A stretch of DNA of 64,000 bases from Heyndrickxia camelliae. GTDB taxonomy: Bacteria; Bacillota; Bacilli; Bacillales; Bacillaceae_C. How positions within the stretch are numbered: position 1 is the first letter of the stretch; every line of letters starts with the position of its first letter. This document shows positions 44,470 through 53,678 of this stretch, in pieces. Made by a program: the position numbers and the translations under genes. The stretch is taken from NCBI RefSeq assembly GCF_002844575.1, contig NZ_PIQO01000012.1, forward strand, positions 62,001-126,000, read 5' to 3'. The notes beneath the pieces are model-generated. The model was given only the letters and a program-made list of their open reading frames with translations, had not been told where the DNA came from and searched no databases.

Positions 44470-46066
44470 TCCGTTCATCCTCTGCTTTATAAGGTATATA
44501 AACAGCAAAATTGGTTCCTTTTCCTGGCTTGGACGAAACAATCATTTCCCCTTCCAGTCTTTCAATTGCTTGCGCCGACAGATATAACCCGAACCCTCTG
44601 GTTTCTCCTTTTGTTGAGAATCCTTTATCCAGTATTCTGTTTTGAAGTGATTTCGTCATTCCCATCCCTGTATCTTTAACCTCGATGGTTAATATATCTT
44701 CTGCGTAATCCAGTCTTAAATCGACTTTTTTGTTTGAACTGCCCGCAATTGCTTCCATTGCGTTATCCAGGAGATTTCCGATAATCGTTATTAGCTCATG
44801 TGTGATCTCAGAGCTTGCAGGCATTGGAAGTTTACTTGGGCAATCAAAGGATAGTGAAGCACCTGACTCTCTGGCGAAGCTTAGTTTACCAATTAAAAAT
44901 CCAGCAAGAACAGGATCTTGGATTTTCTTGGTTACAAAGCTCATTTCTGTTTCCCTCTGATTAACCGTTTCACTCACATAATTAGCAAGAGTGTCATATT
45001 GTTCCGTCCTAACCAGGCCAAGAATGACATGAAGTTTGTTTCTGAATTCATGTGCTTGGGCGCGCAGAGCATCCGCATAGTTACGCACACCAGTAAGCTG
45101 TTCAGCCAACAATTGGACTTCGGTTTTATCACGGAAAGAAGCGATTGCTCCTAACGGCTCATTTCCGACCACTACTGGAACACTGTTTACTAAGATGGTC
45201 ACCCCATTCAGATTTTGTTCCTGATCTAATTCGGTTTCGCCTGATTCTATGATGTGAGTCAAACGAGCTTCCGGCAAATACTCCCCAATGTTCATACCCA
45301 ATGGGTTCTCTACAAGCCCGGCTCTTTTAAAAAGCTTACTGGCTGCCCTGTTTACAAGGGTGATTTTCCCTGTTTTGTCGATAGCTATTATTCCCTCACG
45401 TACAGATTGCAGCATGGAACTACGTTCTTCAAGCAACTTAGCAATAGCGAATGGTTCGAGTCCTAAAAGGATTTTTTTGATGTATCTTGCCAGACCTACT
45501 GCTCCAATTACCCCTATTAGGATCCCGATTAACGTCCCAATAACTATCCCCATCCGTCCTTTATGCACAGCCTTGGTCACGTTTTCTAGTGAGATACCTA
45601 CCGCAACCGCCCCGACTTGTTTTCCATGTGAATTCTTTATTGGAGTAAATGCCCTCATGGATCGACCGAGAGTTCCTTTTGATATGGAAACATACTCCTT
45701 TCCATGAAGAACAGGCCCTTCATCTCCCCCTCTGAAGTGCTTCCCCACTTTACTAGGATCTGGGTGTGAAAGTCGAATTCCTTTCATATCCATAACGACA
45801 ATAAAATGGACATGCGTTTTATCTTTTATCTGATTCGTTAATATTTCTACTTCTTCCTTTTTAACTTTCCCATCAAAGGCCCCCATCACTTGTGGGCTAA
45901 AGGCAATCATTTTTGCTATATTTAGGGCCTTTTCTTTCTGTGTTGCTTCCACACTGTTGGTAATTCTCTTACTTATAATTAAATCCGTTATTCCAAGTGA
46001 TAAGGCGACAACAATGCATACAAATATAATAATAATGGCTTGTAAACTAAGTTTGCCCTTCTTCAT
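44462..46066 (-). CDS. malK: Malate-sensing histidine kinase MalK (CitA/DcuS family)
   Basis: 534 residues. Membrane helix at 9-28, extracytoplasmic PAS-like sensor to about 165 (SHPDPSKVGKHFRGGDEGPV, ligand loop), second helix (IVIGTLIGILIGVIGAVGLA), cytoplasmic PAS with VREGIIAIDKTG, dimerisation box QAHEFRNKLHVILGLV with His near 345, and ATPase motifs DNAMEAI, DTGMGM, GFGLYLS. This is the domain order of CitA/DcuS kinases. ATG at 46066 follows GGGGG. Confidence 0.85.
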   Translation of the reverse strand: MKKGKLSLQAIIIIFVCIVVALSLGITDLIISKRITNSVEATQKEKALNIAKMIAFSPQVMGAFDGKVKKEEVEILTNQIKDKTHVHFIVVMDMKGIRLSHPDPSKVGKHFRGGDEGPVLHGKEYVSISKGTLGRSMRAFTPIKNSHGKQVGAVAVGISLENVTKAVHKGRMGIVIGTLIGILIGVIGAVGLARYIKKILLGLEPFAIAKLLEERSSMLQSVREGIIAIDKTGKITLVNRAASKLFKRAGLVENPLGMNIGEYLPEARLTHIIESGETELDQEQNLNGVTILVNSVPVVVGNEPLGAIASFRDKTEVQLLAEQLTGVRNYADALRAQAHEFRNKLHVILGLVRTEQYDTLANYVSETVNQRETEMSFVTKKIQDPVLAGFLIGKLSFARESGASLSFDCPSKLPMPASSEITHELITIIGNLLDNAMEAIAGSSNKKVDLRLDYAEDILTIEVKDTGMGMTKSLQNRILDKGFSTKGETRGFGLYLSAQAIERLEGEMIVSSKPGKGTNFAVYIPYKAEDERND

Positions 46067-46078
46067 AATCTCCCCCAA

Positions 46079-46499
46079 GTCTTAATCATAATTATAGTAT
46101 GTATAGAGCATATGGTTAAAATGTGGCAAAAGACCGCTTAGAATTATAAGCAGCCTTTATCATATAGGTTTCCTATAGCAAAATGGATATCAGAACCATC
46201 GCATCTTTAAATAACGAACATATTTGGGCAATTATCTTATATAAAGGTGTAATCATCTACAGCACCTTTTCCAGAAGCAAAATATTGAAATAGCACCCAA
46301 AATGACCTTTCACAAAAGCGATGAAAGACATTCATTAATATGATGTATCCAAGTATATTATAGTACTTGAAAAATGCTGAACCATTTTTGTAATTAAAAA
46401 AAGTGTTGGACAGGGATTTAAAGATAAGCAAGGTTGTAAATTGAATTGGATCTTCTTACTTAAAGGGTCTATTGGAATACAGAAAGGAAAATAGAGGTC
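46079..46499. other. Intergenic region upstream of malK
   Basis: The malK promoter must lie here; I see no convincing pair of boxes. A minus-strand stretch at 46237-46431 (LGYIILMNVFHRFCERSFWV, ASGKGAVDDYT) looks protein-like but has no ribosome site and may be a remnant of an unknown gene. Confidence 0.3.
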
Positions 46500-46622
46500 T
46501 TCGTCAAATTATAGCAATTTTTTGCAGTCTACCTTTGATCAATATCCTTTCACTCCATACTTTATGAGAGTTTAATCAAACGTTTGATTAATAAACTACT
46601 TGTCGTAAAATGTTGAGATAGC
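46500..46622. repeat. Dispersed intergenic repeat, copy B
   Basis: TTCGTCAAAT, TATAGCAATTTTTTGCAGTC, TTTAATCAAACGTTTGATTAA and ACTTGTCGTAAAATG parallel copy A at 38951-39075. Its centre AATCAAACGTTTGATT is a perfect 16-bp palindrome. No coding capacity. From 46623 to 46770 nothing is recognised. Confidence 0.6.
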
Positions 46623-46770
46623 TAAAATAGCAGGCTCGTTGTTTTCATCACTATAACTTATTTCCTTGTGCATCATCCCAATTGAAAACACTGCCTGGTT
46701 GTTCAATATTCTATTTCTATGGATGTACACAATACTCTATCAGTGACGTGTTTTAACAGGGGTTAAAAAG

Positions 46771-47607
46771 TTAATTACCATCCTTTCCAGTGTGATTTTT
46801 GCCCTTCACCAGCTTTAACGTCGCTACTATAAGAAAGCTAACAATCACTAGTAAGAGCCATGAACTTACCTTTCCTAGATGAACGGGACTCCATGCATCA
46901 GCCTGGTCCGGATATTCCCAAGCTCCAAAGAATGTTGCGATATTTTCAGCGACCCAAATAAAGAACCCGATGAGTACAAAAGAAAGCGCAAGAGGCATGC
47001 GATAACGAATTCCGCCAACTTCGTATGTGACCCACGTTTGCCAAAATACGATAATGACAAGTCCAGATAACCACCAACGAACATCAATCCAATAGTGGTG
47101 AGTAAAAAAGTTTAAATAAATTACCGTGGCAAGAGGTACAACTACAAAAAGCGACGGCCATTTAACCAGTTCAACGTTCAACCTCCTCCACGCTTGGCAA
47201 AGATAACTTGCCACACTTGCATACATGAAGCCGCTATACAAAGGTACTCCGAAAACTTTGGAATACCCCTCCTCAGGATAGGACCATGAGCCCATATGCA
47301 CCTTAAAAAGTTCAAGCGCAAGTCCAATAAGGTGAAACATAGTGATAACTTTTATTTCATCCCGTGTTTCTAAACCTGAACGTACCATGAACCATTGCAT
47401 CAGCAAACAGATAATAAGCAGCCAATCATACCGTGGCAGGATTGGCGGTGTAAAGACCTTTGTTAAAGCCAAAGAGGCAAAAATTACGACAGGAAATAAA
47501 CATGATAGAGCCTGCTCCCAGCCAAAACGAACAAGTTGTTTTACTGCTCTCGTAACTTGAGCCTTTAAAGTTTTTTTCTGTACATCATCTTGAATGATTA
47601 AATTCAT
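46771..47607 (-). CDS. yoaT: DUF817 membrane protein (YoaT-type)
   Basis: 278 residues with eight or so helices. The block FKVHMGSWSYPEEGYSKVFG VPLYSGFMYASVASYLCQAW and the later ENIATFFGAWEYPDQ are diagnostic for DUF817. GAGGGG precedes the ATG. The order yoaS-yozG-yoaT is conserved with B. subtilis. Function unknown. Confidence 0.85.
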   Translation of the reverse strand: MNLIIQDDVQKKTLKAQVTRAVKQLVRFGWEQALSCLFPVVIFASLALTKVFTPPILPRYDWLLIICLLMQWFMVRSGLETRDEIKVITMFHLIGLALELFKVHMGSWSYPEEGYSKVFGVPLYSGFMYASVASYLCQAWRRLNVELVKWPSLFVVVPLATVIYLNFFTHHYWIDVRWWLSGLVIIVFWQTWVTYEVGGIRYRMPLALSFVLIGFFIWVAENIATFFGAWEYPDQADAWSPVHLGKVSSWLLLVIVSFLIVATLKLVKGKNHTGKDGN

Positions 47608-47684
47608 GAGTAACCCCTCTTTTGAATTGAATCCAATGAATTTGTCGAAGAAGAAATCTTGTTTTATTCCATCTAAAGATACTT

Positions 47685-47900
47685 TTAGGTATCTTCCTCA
47701 TTTCTGTATTCTAAAATATCTCCGGGTTGACATTCTAAAGCCTTACAAATCGCGTCCAAAGTGGAAAGCCTAACTGCTTTTGCCTTTCCATTTTTCAGAA
47801 TTGAAAGGTTAGCCATCGTTATTCCGACTCTCTCCGAAAGTTCTGTAACGCTCATTTTTCTTTTAGCCAGCATCACATCAATATTGATTATAATCGCCAT
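47685..47900 (-). CDS. yozG: Small HTH regulator (YozG-type)
   Basis: 71 residues, a lone Cro/C1-type helix-turn-helix: LAKRKMSVTELSERVGITMA NLSILKNGKAKAVRLSTLDA. ATG at 47900 lies 8 nt after GAGG. It follows yoaS by about 10 bp; such HTH plus DUF2975 pairs are common and probably coregulated. Confidence 0.85.
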   Translation of the reverse strand: MAIIINIDVMLAKRKMSVTELSERVGITMANLSILKNGKAKAVRLSTLDAICKALECQPGDILEYRNEEDT

Positions 47901-47910
47901 CTTCTTCACC

Positions 47911-48393
47911 TCAGACTGTTAAATCGTTTTCTGATTTTATATCAATCGCCTCTTTTAAAAGCCTTTGAAGTACTGCAGCAAAGACTGCGATAACCATCGA
48001 AGCAAAAGGAATAACCAATCCGACAAAGATAACACCCGGGGCGTCGTCTTTATCGGCGAATAGATAAAAGAGCGGTAAGAGAAGCACGTGTAGGCAACTG
48101 ATAGTAATCGCACAGTATTTGATTTTCTTTAAGGCAATTACTGAGCTTTGAGAAAATGCTATGCTTCTGTCAATATAACTTAGCAGTGCTAAAGCCTGAT
48201 ACAAAGCATAGTAAAAAGGGAGTGCTGCCGCATACAAGATAATTAAAACAGGATATTTTATATACGCCATATTAGGTAGTAGCTTTGCTACAATATTTCC
48301 TATCTCAGGAACCCCAAATATACACAAAGCAAGAATCGCTATTCCAATAAAAAAAATAACGGACTTCAAAAAGATGGTTGAACCTCGCTTCAT
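47911..48393 (-). CDS. yoaS: DUF2975 membrane protein (YoaS-type)
   Basis: 160 residues with four helices (SVIFFIGIAILALCIFGVPE, YPVLIILYAAALPFYYALYQ, AITISCLHVLLLPLFYLFA, VGLVIPFASMVIAVFAAVLQ). The helix order and LSYIDRSIAFSQSSVIALKKIKYC fit DUF2975. ATG at 48393 lies 8 nt after GAGG. First gene of the operon. Confidence 0.82.
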   Translation of the reverse strand: MKRGSTIFLKSVIFFIGIAILALCIFGVPEIGNIVAKLLPNMAYIKYPVLIILYAAALPFYYALYQALALLSYIDRSIAFSQSSVIALKKIKYCAITISCLHVLLLPLFYLFADKDDAPGVIFVGLVIPFASMVIAVFAAVLQRLLKEAIDIKSENDLTV

Positions 48394-48826
48394 AAATAGC
48401 ACCTCACTGATTTAATGTGATTTTGATTTTAACATATTATTTATCGTTTTACAATAAATTAATATTGTTTTATATCATATTGTTATTGTTATGCAGCGAA
48501 TTAACCCCTAGTTTAAATGATGAGTTTTCCTTTTTGATCCTTACAATTCCAAATAAATAACTTTTTTAATGGGCAAGCTTATCCTTGGTAGATCCTAACT
48601 ATTGAAAAACCTCATATAATGCAACAAAACAAGAGGCAACAGTCTTAATGGGTTGAAAGCATCTTTACTCATTAGAAGAGCTTTATCAGACGCCATTCAT
48701 ATAGCCTTCCCCTCCATCTCCTTCCTGCTTATCTCCATAATCATCCCGCATGATTTTTCCCTGCCAAATGTATTATGATAAATGTGAACGTCAAGGAATA
48801 TTGAAAATAATAAAGGAGGAATGGCT
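48394..48826. other. Intergenic region between yoaS and dinB-like gene
   Basis: TATAAT at 48615 is a possible plus-strand -10. A minus-strand 20-codon frame (MRDDYGDKQEGDGGEGYMNG, near 48690-48755) has an AGGG ahead of it; it is too short to support. AT-rich otherwise. Confidence 0.3.
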
Positions 48827-49330
48827 ATGTTTCATTCTATTACAGAGTTTTTAAACCAATGGGAACATGAAAGCAGCTCAACTCAAAAGGTTCTAGATGC
48901 ATTAAGCGATGAATCGCTACAGCAGAAGGTATCCCTTGAGGGAAGAAATTTAGGAAGAATGGCTTGGCATATTGTGACGTCACTCTATGAGTTCATTTCG
49001 CAAACAGGTTTACAATTCGAAGGTGCTAAGTCTGAACAGGATGTGCCAACTTCTGCAAAGGAAATTGCCGATCAATATCGCAAATCTAATGAAGCAATGG
49101 TCTCTGCAATCAAAGAGCAATGGTCAGATGAATCTCTCAAGGAAGTGCACAATTTGTTTGGCCACCCTTCGCCAAATAGTCTTACCCTGCTAACTTTAAT
49201 CTTGCATCAAACGCATCATCGCGGACAAATGACGGTGCTAATGAGACAAGCTGGCCTTAAAGTTCCAGGTGTATACGGCCCTTCTCAAGAAGAGTGGAAT
49301 GCAATTGGGATGGAACCACCTAAACTTTAA
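48827..49330 (+). CDS. DinB-family protein
   Basis: 167 residues. MAWHIVTSLYEFISQTGLQF (His), and HQTHHRGQMTVLMRQAGL (His pair) give the DinB metal triad. ATG at 48827 is preferred over 48821 because GGAGG is 7 nt before it. Third DinB gene in the window, not linked to the other two. Confidence 0.83.
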   Translation: MFHSITEFLNQWEHESSSTQKVLDALSDESLQQKVSLEGRNLGRMAWHIVTSLYEFISQTGLQFEGAKSEQDVPTSAKEIADQYRKSNEAMVSAIKEQWSDESLKEVHNLFGHPSPNSLTLLTLILHQTHHRGQMTVLMRQAGLKVPGVYGPSQEEWNAIGMEPPKL

Positions 49331-49340
49331 TAGAAAAAAC

Positions 49341-49366
49341 CCCTTAGTTTATATACCAGCTAAGGG
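49341..49366 (+). terminator. Terminator after DinB gene
   Basis: CCCTTAG and CTAAGGG arms then TCTTCTCTTTTT. Confidence 0.7.
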
Positions 49367-49704
49367 TCTTCTCTTTTTACTACAAACTATCAGATTCCCC
49401 TCGGTTTAATATCAAACTCACCGAATTTCGGATGAACTGTTTACATTACGTCGTTAACTTAATGGTGAAACTACAAAAATAGATCCAAAAAGCTATTGTA
49501 AAAATACCATTTGAATCATAGTGTTTAAAACTTCCTCATCTTCTTTGGAATACGCAATATTATTTGCTGCTTCAGTTTATTCTTGAACTGCATTTCGGAC
49601 TTCATAACTATACGGCACGGGTCATGAGTTTTCTTTTCATATCCGCGTTTTTCCGATCTATATCAGATAAGTCCACCAAGAGGGGCAGAAAATGATTCCA
49701 TAAA

Positions 49705-49740
49705 GAAAAAAGAGGCCTGACATGTTCAGCCTCTTTTTTC
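49705..49740. terminator. Bidirectional terminator
   Basis: GAAAAAAGAGGC pairs with GCCTCTTTTTTC. It serves the epimerase gene on the minus strand. The stretch 49367-49704 shows nothing recognisable. Confidence 0.8.
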
Positions 49741-49762
49741 TTATAAACATAACTGATCCTTT

Positions 49763-50635
49763 TCATTTTGCAATGGTTTCAATTAATGGTTTCAACCAGT
49801 CATGTAAATTCGTAAATTGGAACCCACTATTTCTTGCCTTTTCATTCGCCATATACCATGAAGATGGAATCGCATAAGGTGAACATATTTCATCATTTCC
49901 AACTAAGGAGATTTTTGCTGATTTTCCAGTAGCTTCTTCGACCAACTTTATTAATTCGGATAATGCAATCTTCCCGCTTGCTGTTGCATTATATGGCCCC
50001 TCCACTTCTGAGAAGCCAGCCCATTTTAAAAACCGTGCTGCCTCTGTTGCTTGGATAAAGGACATTTCTGCGTCCATATTTAAAAATCCGATAGGCTCTC
50101 CATTTGCGACACGTTCAACGTGGAAATGTAAACGGCGTGTATAATCATTTTCTCCCATTACGATAGGGAAGCGAACTGCTACAACCGGGAATTTCGCATA
50201 TTTAAAGAAAACCGCCTCCGCTTGACGTTTTCCTTCCCCGTAAGAGAAATCTTCACTATTACCAAACCGAATTTCATAATGATAAGGATCAAAATCATCC
50301 TCATTTTTTACTTTCCCATCCATTTCATACGTAGAAAGTGTAGAGGTGAAAACAAGCTTGCCAATTTTCCCATTGAAAACTTCACAAAACTCATAAGCTT
50401 CATTTGGAGAAAAGCAAATATTATCATAAACAATATCAAATGTACGATCTTCCGCTACTTTTGCCAGCTCTTCCTTATTGGAACGATCTCCGATAAGATG
50501 TTCTACTTTGTCACCAAATGGATTGCCGGATTTACCCCGAGTCATGATCGCAATATTATGTCCTTCTTCAATCAGTAACTCCACCAATTCACGGCCAAAG
50601 AAACGAGTGCCACCTAATACTAAAATATTTTTCAT
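49763..50635 (-). CDS. NAD-dependent epimerase/dehydratase-like protein
   Basis: 290 residues of the extended SDR superfamily. The nucleotide motif GGTRFFGRELVELL opens the protein, and FTSTLSTYEM with YGEGKRQAE gives the Ser/Tyr-x-x-x-Lys catalytic region. Bacillus relatives are annotated as sugar-nucleotide epimerases or mRNA-binding SDRs; the substrate is unknown. Confidence 0.82.
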   Translation of the reverse strand: MKNILVLGGTRFFGRELVELLIEEGHNIAIMTRGKSGNPFGDKVEHLIGDRSNKEELAKVAEDRTFDIVYDNICFSPNEAYEFCEVFNGKIGKLVFTSTLSTYEMDGKVKNEDDFDPYHYEIRFGNSEDFSYGEGKRQAEAVFFKYAKFPVVAVRFPIVMGENDYTRRLHFHVERVANGEPIGFLNMDAEMSFIQATEAARFLKWAGFSEVEGPYNATASGKIALSELIKLVEEATGKSAKISLVGNDEICSPYAIPSSWYMANEKARNSGFQFTNLHDWLKPLIETIAK

Positions 50636-50830
50636 TAATTCGTTCTCCTTTATATTTGATAGTTTAATAAGACTTCACGTTACCTTTTCGTCTATCACTT
50701 TTTAGAAAATTATCTTATTAAAAGAGTTACTGTTAAGGTTCTATATTAATAGGCATAATCCTTCTTTCTCCTAGCGCAGACTAATCATGATTTTGGAATT
50801 AAGTGGTGCAAGGGCTCCCCTCATCCCAGA

Positions 50831-50922
50831 ATGGACCGAAATTACAAGTGAACGGACCGAATTTACGACTTATCAGCACGAAAAACACATAGAACAGACC
50901 GAAAAACGAAGTGAACGGACCG
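50831..50922. repeat. Short interspersed GGACCG repeats
   Basis: GACCGAA-like motifs recur four times within about 90 bp: ATGGACCGAAATTAC, AAGTGAACGGACCGAATTTA, GAACAGACCGAAAAAC and AAGTGAACGGACCGTTTT. The two AAGTGAACGGACCG copies are identical over 14 bp. The function is unknown. Confidence 0.55.
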
Positions 50923-50959
50923 TTTTGGGTATATGTACCTATACGAACTTCATCAGCAC

Positions 50960-51649
50960 CTAAATTAATTTTCCATTGATGGAGAACCATTCATGATACA
51001 ATTCCTCGGTTGTGAGAAATTGATAGTCTTTTGAAAATGCCCTTTTAATTTCCTTTGCGTTATCAATTGCAAAGGCAAGCCATTCATGCCCTTCGTCGTG
51101 ATACGAAAAGTAAGTAGACGGATGTAAGCCCGGAGCAATTCTCCTCGAAAAATGGGTTGCCACTCCTTCCCGATAAGACCAAATCAGAGGGCTGTTCCAC
51201 TTCGTTTTTGTCCAATCCATCCCCGCATTATATGTCAAAATATTTTGAGCTGCGTGTCCAAATTCATGGGCAACTATTACTCTTAAGTGATCTGAATCTG
51301 GTGATAATTTTTCTAAAACGAATGTAATGTTAGGAATGATTTGCCGATAATTATATGCGTTGGAACCGAATCCTCCGACAATCAAGTGAACATCAATCGG
51401 AAACGTAACTGGATACAGTTTAGAATATTCTTCTGTTACTTCCTTTATGATTGGAAATACATTTTGATGAACTTCTTTTATCGTTGAAATATATTGTGGG
51501 TACTTTTGAATCGATGCGGTGTATCTTTACAATGGGAAGAAAAATACACCTCGAAAATATCTGGATATTCGGCGTAATAGCTTCTTAAGAAAGGAATGCT
51601 AGTTCAAGAAATTATTCAAAAAGAATGCAGTGGTATCCATTAGTTTCAT
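50960..51649 (-). pseudogene. Zinc metallopeptidase-like gene, frameshifted
   Basis: Starting at ATG 51649, 2 bp after the upstream gene, MKLMDTTAFFLNNFLN ends at TAG. Other frames continue as SFLRSYYAEYPDIFEVYFSS and then RYTASIQKYPQYISTIKEVH. The last frame runs on to the C-terminus and holds a zinc-protease motif, VIVAHEFGHAAQNI, with a downstream Glu candidate in WSYREGVATHFSRR. Two frame changes mean no intact product. Confidence 0.7.
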
Positions 51650-51651
51650 AT

Positions 51652-52111
51652 TTATTTGCCCCCATTTTCAGCAATTTTTTTTAATTCGTTTGCGCGTGAA
51701 ATAATGAATTTTCTCATGTATTTCTCCAAAAATAGCTTGTCTGCTAAAACCCCAATGATACCTAGTGGAGATTTATACTGAAACTGGTCAATCATGATGG
51801 TTCCTTCCTTCTCTTCCATAAATTGATGTGTATGAACAAAAGAGTGAAGGGTACCCTTTACCATAATATCTACAAATCTATTTGGCTTTTCCATTTCGAT
51901 TATTTGAGCAGTTAATCTTTGCTTGATTCCGAAATGAACCGCCTCCCACGTTACTGTATCCCCTAGTTCAAGTAGTCCTGAGATGATGCCTCCCACTGCT
52001 CTTTCTTTTGTTATACTTGTCGTTTTCGTATGTATCTCTACATCTCTTGCAAGATCAAAGCATTTTTCAATCGGTGCCTTAATGAAAATTTTTACACTCA
52101 ATTAATGGCAT
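51652..52111 (-). pseudogene. SRPBCC-family gene with a frameshift in codon 7
   Basis: From ATG at 52111, 8 nt after GGGAG, the frame reads MPLIECKNFH and stops. The downstream frame gives KIFIKAPIEKCFDLARDVEI to ANELKKIAENGGK, a full SRPBCC/polyketide-cyclase-type domain. The join falls at an A5 run (52089-52093), so one extra A explains the break. An in-frame TTG at 52101 could still start a nearly full protein, but lacks its own ribosome site. Confidence 0.7.
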
Positions 52112-52530
52112 TTGATTTTCTCCCTCGAATTAGCACTTGTATAGGTAATACTACTATTTTCCGGAAATTCCTTTAATCAAAGCGAGAACCGCTTCCTCAA
52201 TTAAAATTTGGAATTTTATGCTCAAATCAATGACTTCGTCTGCAGGGGTTTTTTCATAAAGCAAATCAACACAAATATCATTCAAGGTTACAAAGAAAAA
52301 GATATTCCTTTTCCTTTGTATGCGGATGAAAATAATCTAGTAATAAATAGCAGAAGCCGTTATAGTAATATCCTTTATATGTTTGTTATTTTTTAGCAAC
52401 AATACGTAAACAAAAATAACGGGCATCCAATAAAACTGAATACCCGTACTTTGGAATAAATTTAACTGTTCCAGACCATGTTTCTCCTCCTTAAAAAAAT
52501 GGCGAAAAGGATGTGTCCCTTTTTCCCATT
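52112..52530. other. Region downstream of the exporter operon
   Basis: A terminator for the exporter operon is at 52419-52447 (minus strand CGGGTATTCAG and TTGGATGCCCG arms, then TTATTTTTG). A minus-strand stretch near 52160-52270 (EKTPADEVIDLSIKFQILIE) looks like a decayed protein C-terminus, but I cannot name it. Confidence 0.45.
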
Positions 52531-53676
52531 TCATACAAAATTTCTTACATTGTTATTTCTACTGATTTTGTAGATTGCAATTAGGAAAAACGCTAGAGCA
52601 AATGCCAGCAATATCATGAAATTCAATGTTAAATGCCCTAATTGTGCGCCTTGCTGTAATTTCGTGATAGTTTCCAATACCCAGTGCTGCGGGAGGAAAT
52701 CAGATACTTTTTGCAATGCTTTTGGCATAATCTCGGCAGGGAAGAAACAGCCGGATAACAAGCAGGTTGGAACAATGAATAAGTTTTGCATTGCGCCAGA
52801 TGCCCCTGTACTGTTAGTAAAAGCTACCGTAATTTGTGCAAATCCAATTGCCACTAATCCAAATATCAGTAAGATTAAGCCCAGTTGCCAAGCTGGCATA
52901 TTGATATTGATATGGAATATCCCCTTAAGAGAAAGTAATGTAATAATAATTTGAATTATCATCACAATAAGATTCACGATGATATTGGCTGAAATATATT
53001 TTTTGGCATTAATAGGTGTCGATAGAAGTCTGTAATAGGTTCTATTTCCTTTTTCTTTTAAAATAATTTCAGCAAGGGTGCTTGCACTGATTAGCATAAT
53101 CATTAATAAATACCCCATTGTTTGATTCGTTATATCTTTATATTTTGATACGTCATTTAAAACACTTGCGGACATTTTTACTTTCGACTGGTGATAATCA
53201 ACATACATTTTATCGAATTTGTTTTGATCCCCTCCCGCCGCCTTGCTGATTGCGGAAATATTATCAATATAATTATATAGATAGGATTGGATATAACTCG
53301 TAACCGTTGCGCCTTTTATGGAAGAAATGCTGATATGGTTTGGATTTCCTTTAAGAACACTGTTAGCAAATCCCTTATCAAAGGTAATAACGCAATCGAG
53401 TTTTCCTTCCGTAATTTGTTTCGATACATCAGATTCTTTAAGTTTTTTTACCTTTACATTCTCCAAATCTTTTATAAATTTAATGGTATTTGTTGTAACA
53501 GCTTGATGATCATGATTGACAATCCCAACTTGCAGTGTCGTTCCACCTGAACCCCCATAGGAAAGAAGGGAGATAAATATTCCAATCAGAGGAGTGCATA
53601 TATATAACAGAATTCCTTTTTTACTTTTAAACGTTACTCTCAACGTATTTTTCACTAACCAAAATATATCCTTCAT
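52531..53676 (-). CDS. ABC-2 type exporter permease (LnrN-like)
   Basis: 381 residues: one N-terminal helix, a large extracytoplasmic domain (residues 45-175) and five C-terminal helices including LNVPTCLLSGCFFPAEIMPK-type ABC-2 motif (FIVPTCLLSGCFFPAEIMPK here). This is the YhgE/ABC-2 layout found in LnrMN of B. subtilis, which exports linearmycin-type lipids. Last gene of a three-gene operon; GGGAGGGG precedes the ATG. Confidence 0.75.
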   Translation of the reverse strand: MKDIFWLVKNTLRVTFKSKKGILLYICTPLIGIFISLLSYGGSGGTTLQVGIVNHDHQAVTTNTIKFIKDLENVKVKKLKESDVSKQITEGKLDCVITFDKGFANSVLKGNPNHISISSIKGATVTSYIQSYLYNYIDNISAISKAAGGDQNKFDKMYVDYHQSKVKMSASVLNDVSKYKDITNQTMGYLLMIMLISASTLAEIILKEKGNRTYYRLLSTPINAKKYISANIIVNLIVMIIQIIITLLSLKGIFHININMPAWQLGLILLIFGLVAIGFAQITVAFTNSTGASGAMQNLFIVPTCLLSGCFFPAEIMPKALQKVSDFLPQHWVLETITKLQQGAQLGHLTLNFMILLAFALAFFLIAIYKISRNNNVRNFV

Positions 53677-53678
53677 GT

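Noticed and set aside
46572-46587. Catabolite-responsive (cre) site
   Set aside because: AATCAAACGTTTGATT lacks the cre pattern and recurs as part of a dispersed repeat far from a promoter.
52208-52396. 62-codon plus-strand frame
   Set aside because: No ribosome site, low complexity match to intergenic sequence.
52337-52534. 65-codon minus-strand frame overlapping the last exporter permease by ATGA
   Set aside because: The operon terminator lies inside it and composition is not protein-like.
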